Source of the DNA: Butyrivibrio sp. YAB3001
Lineage (GTDB): Bacteria; Bacillota; Clostridia; Lachnospirales; Lachnospiraceae
Reading direction: 5' to 3'
DNA: 55,418 bases
NCBI RefSeq assembly: GCF_900112195.1
Contig: NZ_FOKR01000007.1
Span: 1-55,418, forward strand
The notes beneath the pieces are model-generated. The model ran no database searches. It saw nothing but the letters and a program-made list of their open reading frames with translations, and was not told the DNA's origin. Positions 17,265 through 27,045 of this stretch are shown here, piece by piece; the first letter of the stretch is position 1; every line of letters starts with the position of its first letter. Both the position numbers and the translations under genes were made by a program.

Positions 17265-17648
17265 TCAATCCATATACAATGTCTTGGTCAAGTCATAAAC
17301 CGCCTTTTTCTGAGAATCAGTAAGATTCTTAAAATAATACACAAGTTCATCCACCTGACCTGCATCATCTTTAACCTTTTGCAATTCAGAACCTTTCACA
17401 GCATCGTTGGTAGCATCAGGATCTAGTTTCGAAAGAAAAACTTCCGCGCTAACGCCATAATACTTAGCTAACGTATATAGCTTGTCCGCTGACGGAACAA
17501 TTCTCCCATTTTCATACGCAGAGTAAGTCACACTCTTAACTTTGAGTAATTCTGCAATCTCACTCTGGTACTTGCCTGCATCTTTGCGCATCTGCCTAAG
17601 CAAACCAGCCAAGGTTAATTCACTTTGTTCGATTGTTTTTCTCTGCAT
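17265..17648 (-). CDS. XRE-family regulator within the polysaccharide locus
   Basis: A 127-residue protein with an N-terminal Cro/C1-type helix-turn-helix (LRQMRKDAGKYQSEIAELLK and VKSVTYSAYENGRIVPSADK) and a helical C-terminal tail. GAGGAG sits 8 bases before the start. It follows the SGNH gene by only 14 bases, so it is most likely the last intact gene of the polysaccharide operon. It could be a feedback regulator of that operon or a leftover of another insertion; nothing in the sequence separates these. Confidence 0.85.
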   Translation of the reverse strand: MQRKTIEQSELTLAGLLRQMRKDAGKYQSEIAELLKVKSVTYSAYENGRIVPSADKLYTLAKYYGVSAEVFLSKLDPDATNDAVKGSELQKVKDDAGQVDELVYYFKNLTDSQKKAVYDLTKTLYMD

Positions 17649-17662
17649 AAAACATCTCCTCT

Positions 17663-18646
17663 TTAGAGCTCATTTTCCCACATGTTACCTTTAATATTCC
17701 TAAAATCAGTCAATTCGAATGTTTCTTTGAGATATTTTCCCAAGAAATCCGCAACCTTATTCGAACCGCTGGTATTCAGATGACCTTTATCAGAAAAGTC
17801 CGTCTTTCCATCAATCCCAATCTCATCCACATATTCAAATAAATTAAAATATGCACATCCATTTTGTTCAGCATAATCCTTCATTGCATTTGCATATTTG
17901 TACTCTCCCTGATATGGTGCAGTATAAAAAACAACTTTTATATCATTTGCCCTACAGGTCATCATGATGTCATCTAATATTGCAACTGATGTTTCACTCA
18001 GTTCCTCTTGTTCAAAAGTCGTATAATCAGGGATTTTTGCTTTCTTAGCAGTATCTGAGCTGACAAAGCCCATAGTCTTCCTGAAGTCTTTTCCATCATA
18101 ATTATTCATCGGATTAAAGCTGCTCTTCTGTAAATCATTCCAGTTATCATGAAATGCAACAAACGGGATATAGTACGATAGATACCTTTCCTTATCATCG
18201 CCAAGACACTGTTTAAGATATATCTCCTTGTTATCATCATTATCTATAGCAGAAGTGTAGTAAATTTCACCATTAACATTAATATCCTCAAGACACTCAC
18301 CCACCATGAAGGTCTCAATAAGTGCAACTTTTGGCTTCTGTGTCTTTAGAGAATCCTTGAAAAATAACAATGTTGTATTGAGTTTCTGCCAGTTGCATCC
18401 ATAATTATATGCGCCAATGCCATACTTGGAATACAATTCCATAGGATTCATGCCGCGCCACATATGACTTGAACCATACCCCATTACTTCGATTGAGTTA
18501 TCAGGAATTTCATGAAAGGTATTGATTGCGTTTATACAAATATCTGTCTTAACTGGTCTGACTAACCACCCCATTTTGTAGATTCCAACGACTATTATTG
18601 CAATAACCGCTAATACACATACCAATCTCTTTATATATTTCTTCAT
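17663..18646 (-). CDS. SGNH/GDSL-like acyl transferase partner (DltD/AlgX-like)
   Basis: A 327-residue protein with an N-terminal membrane anchor (about residues 7-23) and an extracellular SGNH-type domain. The nucleophile block GYGSSHMWRGM (about residue 56) and the late D-x-x-H block DKGHLNTSGS supply the Ser and the Asp/His of the catalytic triad. In the known pairs (DltB-DltD, AlgI-AlgX/J, PatA-PatB) an MBOAT protein passes the acyl group across the membrane and the SGNH protein puts it on the sugar. The MBOAT gene lies 35 bases upstream, so these two form such a pair. The acyl group is probably acetyl; the acceptor is presumably the polysaccharide made by this locus. Confidence 0.82.
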   Translation of the reverse strand: MKKYIKRLVCVLAVIAIIVVGIYKMGWLVRPVKTDICINAINTFHEIPDNSIEVMGYGSSHMWRGMNPMELYSKYGIGAYNYGCNWQKLNTTLLFFKDSLKTQKPKVALIETFMVGECLEDINVNGEIYYTSAIDNDDNKEIYLKQCLGDDKERYLSYYIPFVAFHDNWNDLQKSSFNPMNNYDGKDFRKTMGFVSSDTAKKAKIPDYTTFEQEELSETSVAILDDIMMTCRANDIKVVFYTAPYQGEYKYANAMKDYAEQNGCAYFNLFEYVDEIGIDGKTDFSDKGHLNTSGSNKVADFLGKYLKETFELTDFRNIKGNMWENEL

Positions 18647-18681
18647 TGCAATTCCTCTTTTCTTATAAAAACAGCGAACGC

Positions 18682-20247
18682 CTAAAACTGAAAGTAAATA
18701 AAACTTGCCTGATCAAATGTTGGTCCCCATTTTCCAAATAACAAAATAAACAGTACTGTTCCGGAAACAAACAGGATTCTAAACCAATAATCCTGCTTGA
18801 GAATAATATCGCTGATAACTACTCTCTTCCTCTTACAACAATCAGCAATCAAAAGAATCAAAATGCAATATAACATCAACCAAAAATTCTTTATGTCAAG
18901 TCCGCATTCATAAATTGATCCATCAAACAAAACCCATGGATTATGAACAATAAAAATGGACTTGATAACTTCCAATGCCTGACCGATATTACTTGCTCTA
19001 AAGAATATCCAAGTAAAATCAATCAAGACAAACGTCCCTATCATATGAACCAGTTTATGCCCCATAGATTCTCTGTTAAGCCCCAATAATTTAACACCGC
19101 GATTTCTTAATGGCTGCAATATTTCACCAATAACCTGATATACCCCGTTTATTCCGCCCCAAACCACATAAGATAAATCAGCGCCATGCCAGAGACCACT
19201 TACAAGAAAGACAATTATCTTGTTAATATACTTCCTCACTTTGCCTTTCCTACTTCCACCAAGCGGAATATAGAGATAGTCCTTAAACCATGAAGTTAAA
19301 GATATATGCCATCTTCTCCAAAATTCTGCAACAGAAGTAGACAAATATGGTGCATTAAAATTCTTCATAAGTTCAACGCCAAGTATCTTAGCTGAACCAA
19401 CAGCTATCGTAGAATAACCAGCAAAGTCACAATAAATCTGAACCGCAAACAAAACCGTTGCCAACAGTAGAAAATACCCTGGATATGTCTCCGTATCGCC
19501 ATAAACTGTATCTACAAAAATAGAAATCCTATCAGCAAGAACCAATTTCAAAAAGTATCCCCAGAGCATTAAAATCAGTCCTTCTTTTGCTTTTTCATAA
19601 TTGAATTTCTGCGGTACAGCAAGCTGCTTTAACAGATTCTTAGATCTTTCAATAGGACCTGCAACCAATTGTGGGAAAAATGAAACAAACAGAGCGTATC
19701 TGAAGAAATTCTTCTCTGCATATATTTCTCCTCTATAAACGTCCATGGTGTAACTAAGCGCCTGAAACGTGTAAAAAGAAATTCCAACAGGAAGAATAAT
19801 ATCGAATTCCGGCAAATTCAGCTGCACGTTGAACCTTGAAAAAACATCAGCAAGAAGATTGCATGCAAATCCTGTATATTTGAAGTAAAATAGAATTCCG
19901 ATATTTGATAAAAAACTTATAGCTACAACTATTTTCTTTAAATGAGTCTTTACCTCTTCTACTGCCTCCTGATTATCCTGAGCATTTTCAGCAGAAGCAC
20001 CATTAAGGCTAAGCGAATCACATAAGCCAAATATTTTTCCATTTTTAATTGCATCTATCAATATTCCACTTAAATATGTGATTACTGTTGATGTCAGAAT
20101 AAGTAATGCATATTTAGCATTCCAGCACATGTAAAAATAGTAACTTGCTACTAAAAGCCATAAATATTTAATCTTATCTGGAATCACATAGTAGACCAAT
20201 AAAACTATTGGAAAAAAGATTAAAAAATCAATTGAGTTGAATAACAT
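18682..20247 (-). CDS. MBOAT family O-acyltransferase (AlgI/DltB-like)
   Basis: A 521-residue polytopic protein with about eleven hydrophobic segments. MBOAT hallmarks are present: EFWRRWHISLTSWFKDYLYI, and VSGLWHGADLSYVVWGG, whose His is the catalytic residue of the family. FSLN and GISFYTFQALSYTMDVYRG are typical of the AlgI branch. The first 130 residues contain an acidic insert (ENAQDNQEAVEEVKTH) not usual in AlgI, probably a cytoplasmic loop. It moves an acyl group, most likely acetyl, across the membrane for the SGNH partner downstream. The gap of 183 bases before it is the largest inside this locus and could hold a secondary promoter. Confidence 0.9.
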   Translation of the reverse strand: MLFNSIDFLIFFPIVLLVYYVIPDKIKYLWLLVASYYFYMCWNAKYALLILTSTVITYLSGILIDAIKNGKIFGLCDSLSLNGASAENAQDNQEAVEEVKTHLKKIVVAISFLSNIGILFYFKYTGFACNLLADVFSRFNVQLNLPEFDIILPVGISFYTFQALSYTMDVYRGEIYAEKNFFRYALFVSFFPQLVAGPIERSKNLLKQLAVPQKFNYEKAKEGLILMLWGYFLKLVLADRISIFVDTVYGDTETYPGYFLLLATVLFAVQIYCDFAGYSTIAVGSAKILGVELMKNFNAPYLSTSVAEFWRRWHISLTSWFKDYLYIPLGGSRKGKVRKYINKIIVFLVSGLWHGADLSYVVWGGINGVYQVIGEILQPLRNRGVKLLGLNRESMGHKLVHMIGTFVLIDFTWIFFRASNIGQALEVIKSIFIVHNPWVLFDGSIYECGLDIKNFWLMLYCILILLIADCCKRKRVVISDIILKQDYWFRILFVSGTVLFILLFGKWGPTFDQASFIYFQF

Positions 20248-20430
20248 ACTCCCCCCTATATACCTGTTGCTACAACCATTAACTTATAATTCATCAATAC
20301 TTTGTTCCTATCTAATGTCAAATTTCTCATTCATAAGCACTCAGAAAACTTGCATGAGTTAGATAATACTCCTTATTACTAATCAACTAAAGATTACAAA
20401 ATCAAACGTAAAAGTGCCTTATTTTAAAAA

Positions 20431-21921
20431 TTAACGTTTTTGATAATATGCAAGAACAGACTTCAAATACTTTCTATCGAACAATACAGCAACAAACATA
20501 GAAACCACAGCAATTATTACACCTCTACCTAAGGCTAATTCAAAGAATGAAAAATAGCTTTTTACTTCTAAAACAAAAAATCTAGAAACAAAACAAGATA
20601 ATAACATCTGCATTATCAATACAATGATTCTGTATAAGAACAAATTGTATTTTCTTTCCAAAACATGAGCTGTTGAATAAAGTGAATATTGAATTGTCCT
20701 ATATGTCATAGCAATAATAGTTCCCACTATTACACCATTCATTCCCATAATATTAACTAAGCACAGTGAAATAATGATATTAATAATTGGCTCAATAATT
20801 GCTCCATTTCTTGTTTGTTTATAATGGCCCGCTGCCTGCGTTACAACTTGATATGGTATTCTTATGCACCATAACAGTTCTGCTATACAAAACAATAATC
20901 CAAATAAAGGTCTCTGATAATCGACATCTGTAACCCCTTTTGTATATACATCAACAAAAGGAAGAATTAACACAATAGCGCATGAAAAAACTATTCCACT
21001 AAGGTAAAATAATGTAATCTCAAACATTTTAAACGCAGCATTTAAGGATTCTTTCTGCTTACGCGCAATCATATTTCCAAAAGCTGCTTCTATACCAGAT
21101 CCCAAGCTGTTTATTATTGCCTTAACACCATTTACTACCATTCTATATATTGCATATACTGAAATTTCCTTTAAATCCAAAAATAACGTAAGAATAACAA
21201 CATCTGTATTATCGTGTGCAAATGTCGCCATTTGGTGTGCAAACGCATCCCACCGCTGACCTATTATCTTATTATCAGGTTTTGCAGCATAGTCAATTTT
21301 AAAAGATTTATCAACTGCATATTTTAGTAAAAAAGGTTGTAAACAAAACGATAAAGCAGCAACAAGTTTTACAAGACGAATATCCGCGCCATTATCAATG
21401 AGCATCACAGATGTGACTGTAGAGATAATTACACACGCTATTTGCGAACCTGTTATTAAATATTGCCTTTGATCTGCAGCAAGTATCGCTTTATAAGATA
21501 TCCCAAGAAAATTTATGGCTAATGCATTTATTCCCAATATCATCACGAGTGATGCTGTAAAAAACCAATCAAATTTATCTATAAATAAATATGGATAAAT
21601 ACAAATCATAATAAAAACTAATAGTACAAAAAAGCACGATAATTTATGCATAAATTTTCTAGTAGTAATATAAATAGTACTAATAGAGTCAAGATTATTT
21701 TCGCTGATAGGCTTATATAATGCAGCTCTTGTTGCACCAGCTATACCAAATTGCATAAGATTTCCATATGTCAAAAATTGCTCTATCGACGAAATTAAAC
21801 CATTATAAGTAGAACCATAATGTGATAAGATTAAACGAGGCAAAATAAAATTACATATGACAACAACTATTTCTCTTAGTATTGCCATGACAGTATTGAT
21901 TAAAGCTTTTTTTGCACGCAT
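20431..21921 (-). CDS. Wzx-type polysaccharide flippase
   Basis: A 496-residue membrane protein with about fourteen predicted helices, of the polysaccharide-specific MOP flippase group. The opening NFILPRLILSHYGSTYNGLI and the FGIAGATRAALYKPISENN block are typical of flippases in Firmicute capsule loci. It should turn the lipid-linked repeat unit from the cytoplasmic to the outer face. It follows the Wzy-like gene by 12 bases. An intact reading frame and normal length suggest a working protein; the substrate is the locus's own repeat unit. Confidence 0.88.
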   Translation of the reverse strand: MRAKKALINTVMAILREIVVVICNFILPRLILSHYGSTYNGLISSIEQFLTYGNLMQFGIAGATRAALYKPISENNLDSISTIYITTRKFMHKLSCFFVLLVFIMICIYPYLFIDKFDWFFTASLVMILGINALAINFLGISYKAILAADQRQYLITGSQIACVIISTVTSVMLIDNGADIRLVKLVAALSFCLQPFLLKYAVDKSFKIDYAAKPDNKIIGQRWDAFAHQMATFAHDNTDVVILTLFLDLKEISVYAIYRMVVNGVKAIINSLGSGIEAAFGNMIARKQKESLNAAFKMFEITLFYLSGIVFSCAIVLILPFVDVYTKGVTDVDYQRPLFGLLFCIAELLWCIRIPYQVVTQAAGHYKQTRNGAIIEPIINIIISLCLVNIMGMNGVIVGTIIAMTYRTIQYSLYSTAHVLERKYNLFLYRIIVLIMQMLLSCFVSRFFVLEVKSYFSFFELALGRGVIIAVVSMFVAVLFDRKYLKSVLAYYQKR

Positions 21922-21933
21922 ATTACTAATCCC

Positions 21934-23733
21934 TTAATTTTTTAAATAGTTTTGAAGTAATGAACTAATCGAATCCCCCTTGTAATAGATATATTCATTA
22001 TTGTCAAGTTGATAACACAAAATATCATTATTATCTTCGCACTCAGGTATTATTCCGTTAGTCAATATTATTATTTCTTCATTTGCAAGATTAGGCAGAT
22101 TGGGAATGATGTGAACATCATAGCAATAGAACTGATATAAATACCAAATTTGATGATCGCTTTCTCGGTCAACATCAATTGAATTAATTTCTAACTTATT
22201 TTCTGTATTCTCTTTCAGATAATTAATTAAACTAACTCCTGCATCTGCATTTGTAAGCACACGTTCTTCTGCCTTTAATTCAATATTATTAAAAGCATAT
22301 ATTCTAGCCATACTCAGATATATAATTAGGAATATTGACATAATAATAGTAGAATGTTTTTTGTTAGCTACAAGTATCCAGAACAATGCAATCAATAACA
22401 CAATCTGCATGGTAAAAACCCAATTATTTGAATCAACTTTTATACTGTAATCTAACGCTGTTATAGGTAAAAACATCAATGCTTTTTGGTTCGAAATATA
22501 AGGTAGTATCAACCAATGCCATAGAATGGTCATGATCATTATAAACATCCCTGACCACAAAGATATTTCCTTACGTTTCTTGGGATTTTCATGCCAAATG
22601 ATTAGTCCAGTCATAGATATAGTCGGCACAGCAAAACCTGGATATCTCAAATAAGTAAAAGCTTTATAATGATAGAACCAATCAGTAGTTTCCGATTTGA
22701 AACCATAATATACATTATCTCCCCAGGTTAAAATCAATCCAATTAATATAATAAGGTAGCAAACTAAGCTGTATATACCAACAACATAAACTGATGAAAT
22801 ATCCTCATCATCTTTTTTTATACTTTTTCCGAATTGAATTATTATCGCTGTAAGTGCAATTGCAAACAAACAACACGATACCGCACACGTGGTATAATTT
22901 ACTCCAAATAGAATCGAAAAAATCGACTTCAAATAATACTTATCTACCCCAATTCTTGATAAACCTATAACAACAGTATTAGTAACGGAAGTATTTCTTA
23001 CCACACTTGTTCCGCTCCAAATTGAGTTTCTGTACATTTTAAGAAATGCTTTAATAATAACAGCTCCAATTATAAGAAGCACCGCATCCGATATACTTAC
23101 TATCCTTTTCTTAGTTATAAGAAAATATACAATAGATATTGCTATTAAGCTCATAGCAAAAACAGCGGCTCTTTCATGAAGTGTCAAGGAATATAAACAT
23201 AATATAATAAGAGCTATTCTGTACCTCAAATAATTGTGTTCTATTATCTCGAAAAGGCAATAAGAAATTAGCCAACATACAAGAATCAGCATTTCTTCAT
23301 TTCGCATGGATGGTTGATACGTGCTGCAAAAACTCATACATCCACATACCATAGAAAAAAGCATTCGTTCAGTAGATTTTATTTCCGGAAAAAAATCATG
23401 AATTATCTTATTGCATACAATCGAAGAAAACCCAAGTATTATCGCCGAACCTAAAATCATGATTTTATAGATTAGTAGAGAATCAAGACCTAGTCGAAAT
23501 AATGGCGCATATATAAACAAATATCCTATTCCATAATAACCTGCCTGAGATACAACATCAGACCAATCGAACCCCGCAATTCTGGGAGCAATACTGATTG
23601 CAGAAACTTCATCACTTGTTGTATAAATTCCTATAGTATTGGCTGATATATATATTCTTGTGGAACTTACTACTAAAAAAATCAAAAACAATTCAATTAT
23701 TCTTTTTAAAACATCTTTTTTTATTATCTTCAT
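21934..23733 (-). CDS. Polytopic membrane protein, Wzy-like polymerase or GT-C transferase
   Basis: A 599-residue protein with twelve or more hydrophobic helices and a C-terminal outward domain of about 120 residues (from IELKAEERVLTNADAG). The sequence is too divergent for me to name a family; the early DWSDVVSQAGYYGIGY loop with an acidic residue near the membrane resembles GT-C glycosyltransferases, while position next to Wzx would fit the Wzy polymerase. It overlaps the preceding glycosyltransferase gene by four bases. As no other Wzy candidate is present in the locus, polymerase is the most economical idea. This is inference. Confidence 0.65.
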   Translation of the reverse strand: MKIIKKDVLKRIIELFLIFLVVSSTRIYISANTIGIYTTSDEVSAISIAPRIAGFDWSDVVSQAGYYGIGYLFIYAPLFRLGLDSLLIYKIMILGSAIILGFSSIVCNKIIHDFFPEIKSTERMLFSMVCGCMSFCSTYQPSMRNEEMLILVCWLISYCLFEIIEHNYLRYRIALIILCLYSLTLHERAAVFAMSLIAISIVYFLITKKRIVSISDAVLLIIGAVIIKAFLKMYRNSIWSGTSVVRNTSVTNTVVIGLSRIGVDKYYLKSIFSILFGVNYTTCAVSCCLFAIALTAIIIQFGKSIKKDDEDISSVYVVGIYSLVCYLIILIGLILTWGDNVYYGFKSETTDWFYHYKAFTYLRYPGFAVPTISMTGLIIWHENPKKRKEISLWSGMFIMIMTILWHWLILPYISNQKALMFLPITALDYSIKVDSNNWVFTMQIVLLIALFWILVANKKHSTIIMSIFLIIYLSMARIYAFNNIELKAEERVLTNADAGVSLINYLKENTENKLEINSIDVDRESDHQIWYLYQFYCYDVHIIPNLPNLANEEIIILTNGIIPECEDNNDILCYQLDNNEYIYYKGDSISSLLQNYLKN

Positions 23734-24857
23734 TTGATTCCATAGATATCCTTTAAATCTTTTACAGCATTTTCGGAGTTAAATTTTGAATTTACTCCTT
23801 TCGCACTATTACTACTCCTTTCAAATATTGATTGTCCTGTTTTTATTAGAGAATTAATTTCATAGCACCATGCTTCTGTATTATTAATTGGTAAATAACT
23901 AACACAGTCTAGGATTTTTACTTCCTCTGTCATTACATCTGACAATACACATGGAAGCCCTGCCGCTTGAGCCTCTATTGCAGCATTTCCAAACCCTTCC
24001 CATTTACTTGGCATTAGGAATACATCTATAGCCTGCAACCATTTATCTATCTGATCACTCGTCCCCATAAAATACACTTTTTTTTCAAGATTAAGACTCT
24101 TTACTCTATCCTTTAGTTCTTTTTCTTTTTTTCCACTACCAAACAATAACAGAGCATAGTCATTATCTACATCAGATAAATCTTTCATTACATCAATTAA
24201 AAACTCAAAATTCTTTTGTTCATTCAATTTTCCAACAGCACCTAACACTTTTTTATCAGAAATACTGTCCATTGACATCCGATACTCAGATCTGATTTCA
24301 TTATCAAATGCAAATTTATTCAAAGGAATTGCATTGGGAATAACTTTCCCACTTCTTTTAGCATTTTCTGAACCAATCAGCCATCGAATAGCATTTTGAG
24401 AACACCCTGCTATCTGGGATGCATTATGATATATATATGACCGCATTATATTGTGAACGCCTTTACTAATAAAACTCTTTTCAAGACCTGTATTTCTAGA
24501 GTGGGAAATAATTCTTTTTATCCTATTTTTCTTTGCAAAATAAATGGCAATACAGTGTAAATAAATAGCTCCAGTATTTATATGAACAATATCAATACTA
24601 TTATTTGCAAGTATCCTCTTTAGATCCTGCACTATAGCAGAATACTTCCGCCAGGAATCCGCATGATTTCCACTAATGATCTCTATATCATATTTTCCAA
24701 ATTCATCATAAAAACATTTATCGATAACCTTTCCTGGTGAATACCAAATAAAGTGCAAATCTTCATCCTTCAATTGATTCAGCCATTGCAACAAGACAGT
24801 TTGAATGCCGCCTCTCCCAATATTTCCAGCTGTTATAAATAAAATATTAGTTTTCAA
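23730..24857 (-). CDS. Glycosyltransferase family 4
   Basis: A 375-residue GT-B fold glycosyltransferase of family 4, acting in the cytoplasm on the lipid-linked repeat unit. The N-terminal ITAGNIGRGGIQTVLLQWLN loop, the GAVGKLNEQKNFEFLID block and the donor-binding PSKWEGFGNAAIEAQAAGLP segment with the E-x7-E motif are all intact. Start and stop overlap both neighbours by a few bases. Donor sugar and acceptor cannot be told from the sequence. Confidence 0.9.
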   Translation of the reverse strand: MKTNILFITAGNIGRGGIQTVLLQWLNQLKDEDLHFIWYSPGKVIDKCFYDEFGKYDIEIISGNHADSWRKYSAIVQDLKRILANNSIDIVHINTGAIYLHCIAIYFAKKNRIKRIISHSRNTGLEKSFISKGVHNIMRSYIYHNASQIAGCSQNAIRWLIGSENAKRSGKVIPNAIPLNKFAFDNEIRSEYRMSMDSISDKKVLGAVGKLNEQKNFEFLIDVMKDLSDVDNDYALLLFGSGKKEKELKDRVKSLNLEKKVYFMGTSDQIDKWLQAIDVFLMPSKWEGFGNAAIEAQAAGLPCVLSDVMTEEVKILDCVSYLPINNTEAWCYEINSLIKTGQSIFERSSNSAKGVNSKFNSENAVKDLKDIYGIK

Positions 24858-26028
24858 ATGATTTCTCCTTACTAAGCCCCAATAAAAACTCGTCTATTGC
24901 ATCTTGTGTTGCACTTTTCAACTGTTTTTTTCTATCTTGATCAAATTCATAGCCATTAGAATATAAATATGCCAATTTTTGAGCCATCCTAATACCATCC
25001 AGGTCTGCAGCAGTAAAAAACAATTGCTCTGTTCCCGTAGCTCTTGAGAAATCCACTATTTTATCATCCCAAAAAAAGCCTGCAAAAGGGATATCCATAG
25101 AATAGGCGGATATACATGCGTGCAATCTTGCTCCCAAAATAACTTTATAACCAGAAATAATGTCTAATAATTCCATCTGATTTTTAGGAATACGTATCTC
25201 TTTTTCTGACTTTTTTAGACCAATTAAAACTTTTTTTCCAAAAAGAGTATCTAAAGGCAATCCATTTGAAAAAAGTTCCCATGCTATACCATTTCGTTCC
25301 AATTCTTGTATCAGCGTAATATAAATATCTAACAGCTGGTTATAAGATATATCTCCTCCATACAATGAAATAATGCTTCCAACAATTACATTTATTCCAA
25401 CCTTTTCTTTAGGATTCTTTTTAACTCCGTAGCATTCTGGAATAAAAAAAGCAGAATCACCAACTCGCTCACATTCTATTCTCTCTGGAATCCGATAATC
25501 ATTTCTAAGTTTTTCAACCCCTCCCCAAAAATCACGCGTAGATATCTTTATAACATTTTCACTCACCATATGTTTTCTTAAGTACATGCATCTATAGTCA
25601 TTAGCATCAAACTTTTGTATATTACTTCCGCTAAACATAATAGGCTTATCATATTTATTTGCGATATCGACAGCTAATGAATAATATGCCCATAGTTTTT
25701 GGGTTCCATATTTAATACTGCCACAAGCAAATATAAGAGCATCACAATCCTTAATTTTTGATGAATAAACATTAAAACATCTAAGAAATGCAGCAATTTT
25801 GACGCAATAAGCAGATATCGTAGACTTTTTATCAAACTTAGATATTCCAATAAAAAGGTAATATAGTATTTTTTTCAGAAAAGACATTTTGGGTTCGAAA
25901 GATTCTATGGAAATGTCATACTCACATTTTTTGTCGTTATGATTAACGATATACTCTGTACAATCAGCAATAAGTTCTTCACCAAAATTATTAATTCCAG
26001 TTATACCCATGAGCAGAATTTTTTTCAT
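24847..26028 (-). CDS. Polysaccharide pyruvyl transferase family protein
   Basis: A 393-residue member of the polysaccharide pyruvyl transferase family (as in CsaB and WcaK), which puts a pyruvate ketal on a sugar using phosphoenolpyruvate. Family features: the N-terminal GITGINNFGEELIADC, the KPIMFSGSNIQ segment, and the C-terminal ILGARLHACISAYSMDIPF with the conserved R-x-H. It overlaps the acyltransferase gene by four bases and the next glycosyltransferase by eleven. A pyruvylated, negatively charged polymer is the natural reading. Some relatives have other roles, such as regulation, so the reaction is likely but not proven. Confidence 0.86.
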   Translation of the reverse strand: MKKILLMGITGINNFGEELIADCTEYIVNHNDKKCEYDISIESFEPKMSFLKKILYYLFIGISKFDKKSTISAYCVKIAAFLRCFNVYSSKIKDCDALIFACGSIKYGTQKLWAYYSLAVDIANKYDKPIMFSGSNIQKFDANDYRCMYLRKHMVSENVIKISTRDFWGGVEKLRNDYRIPERIECERVGDSAFFIPECYGVKKNPKEKVGINVIVGSIISLYGGDISYNQLLDIYITLIQELERNGIAWELFSNGLPLDTLFGKKVLIGLKKSEKEIRIPKNQMELLDIISGYKVILGARLHACISAYSMDIPFAGFFWDDKIVDFSRATGTEQLFFTAADLDGIRMAQKLAYLYSNGYEFDQDRKKQLKSATQDAIDEFLLGLSKEKSFEN

Positions 26029-27002
26029 TTTTTAGAAGCACTGCCTTTCTCAATCAAAGATACTTTATGTACAAATGTGCCATACATAATTGTTAATATA
26101 AAAATAAGCAAAAGATTTATAAGTTCAGTTAATTCAAGCCCCCAAGGTCCTTTGAACAGCCATATCAGAGCAACGTGAACAAGATAAAACTCCAATGAGT
26201 GTTCGCCAAAAAACATCAAAAGTTTATTCATAAAAGCTATTTTCGATATATAAGGATAAATACGAATAAATATCATAATGATGGCAATTGCAATCATTAC
26301 TTGAACTGAACGATTTAATATATGATTACCAAGCAAACGAAGCGGCTGAGCCAATAATGTCGTGAGTATTATGATAATAAAGCTGCGTTTGGTCACCTTT
26401 AGCTGCGTATCCCCCCATTTTTGAAGGAAAAAACCGATGAGATATGGAGTTACACGTGGTATTGCCAAATGAGCATTGACGAAAAATGTGTTAAAACAAG
26501 CATTCAACACAAATGGAAATACGATTGATACTAAGACAATAACTACTCCCATACATTTCGAGTTGCAATGATTAAATATCGGGGATAGCAGGTACATAAG
26601 AATAATAAAGTAAAGATACCAAAATCTTTCATCACCAAACATCCAAAATGATAATCCAGTAATATCAAGAAAAAAGCGGCATACACCATGTTCTTCTACA
26701 TTGAGAAAAAAATCCCTATAAGCAAAAAAAGGAGTACAAATGAGAATAATAGCCGGAAACAATCTTCTCATTCTTCTAATAAAATAATCTAAAACATTTC
26801 CTTTAGTTAGAGAAAATGCTATACCCATCCCTGATAATATACAGAAAATTGAAACACCAACAGAACCAAATAGGCTATTGAATAAACCAAATGGAATGTA
26901 TTTCCAGTTTCCATAATTACAAAAATGTAAATATATTATCCAAATTGTAGCCAATCCCATTAATTGCTTTCTATATTTCGATATATCTCCAATAATATCC
27001 AC
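26025..27002 (-). CDS. Acyltransferase 3 family membrane O-acyltransferase
   Basis: A 325-residue protein with about ten membrane helices of the acyltransferase 3 (OafA/WecH/OatA-like) family. KQLMGLATIWIIYLHF carries the conserved His of the family, and GSVGVSIFCILSGMGIAFSL is the standard second block. It has no extra SGNH domain, so it is the one-domain type. It probably acetylates a sugar of the repeat unit. This is the intact relative of the broken acyltransferase at the end of the locus, so the polymer may have had two such modifications; the MBOAT pair adds a third. Confidence 0.87.
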   Translation of the reverse strand: MDIIGDISKYRKQLMGLATIWIIYLHFCNYGNWKYIPFGLFNSLFGSVGVSIFCILSGMGIAFSLTKGNVLDYFIRRMRRLFPAIILICTPFFAYRDFFLNVEEHGVCRFFLDITGLSFWMFGDERFWYLYFIILMYLLSPIFNHCNSKCMGVVIVLVSIVFPFVLNACFNTFFVNAHLAIPRVTPYLIGFFLQKWGDTQLKVTKRSFIIIILTTLLAQPLRLLGNHILNRSVQVMIAIAIIMIFIRIYPYISKIAFMNKLLMFFGEHSLEFYLVHVALIWLFKGPWGLELTELINLLLIFILTIMYGTFVHKVSLIEKGSASKK

Positions 27003-27045
27003 TTTATTCCCCCATTTGAGTGCATATTAAAGCACATCATTCAAC

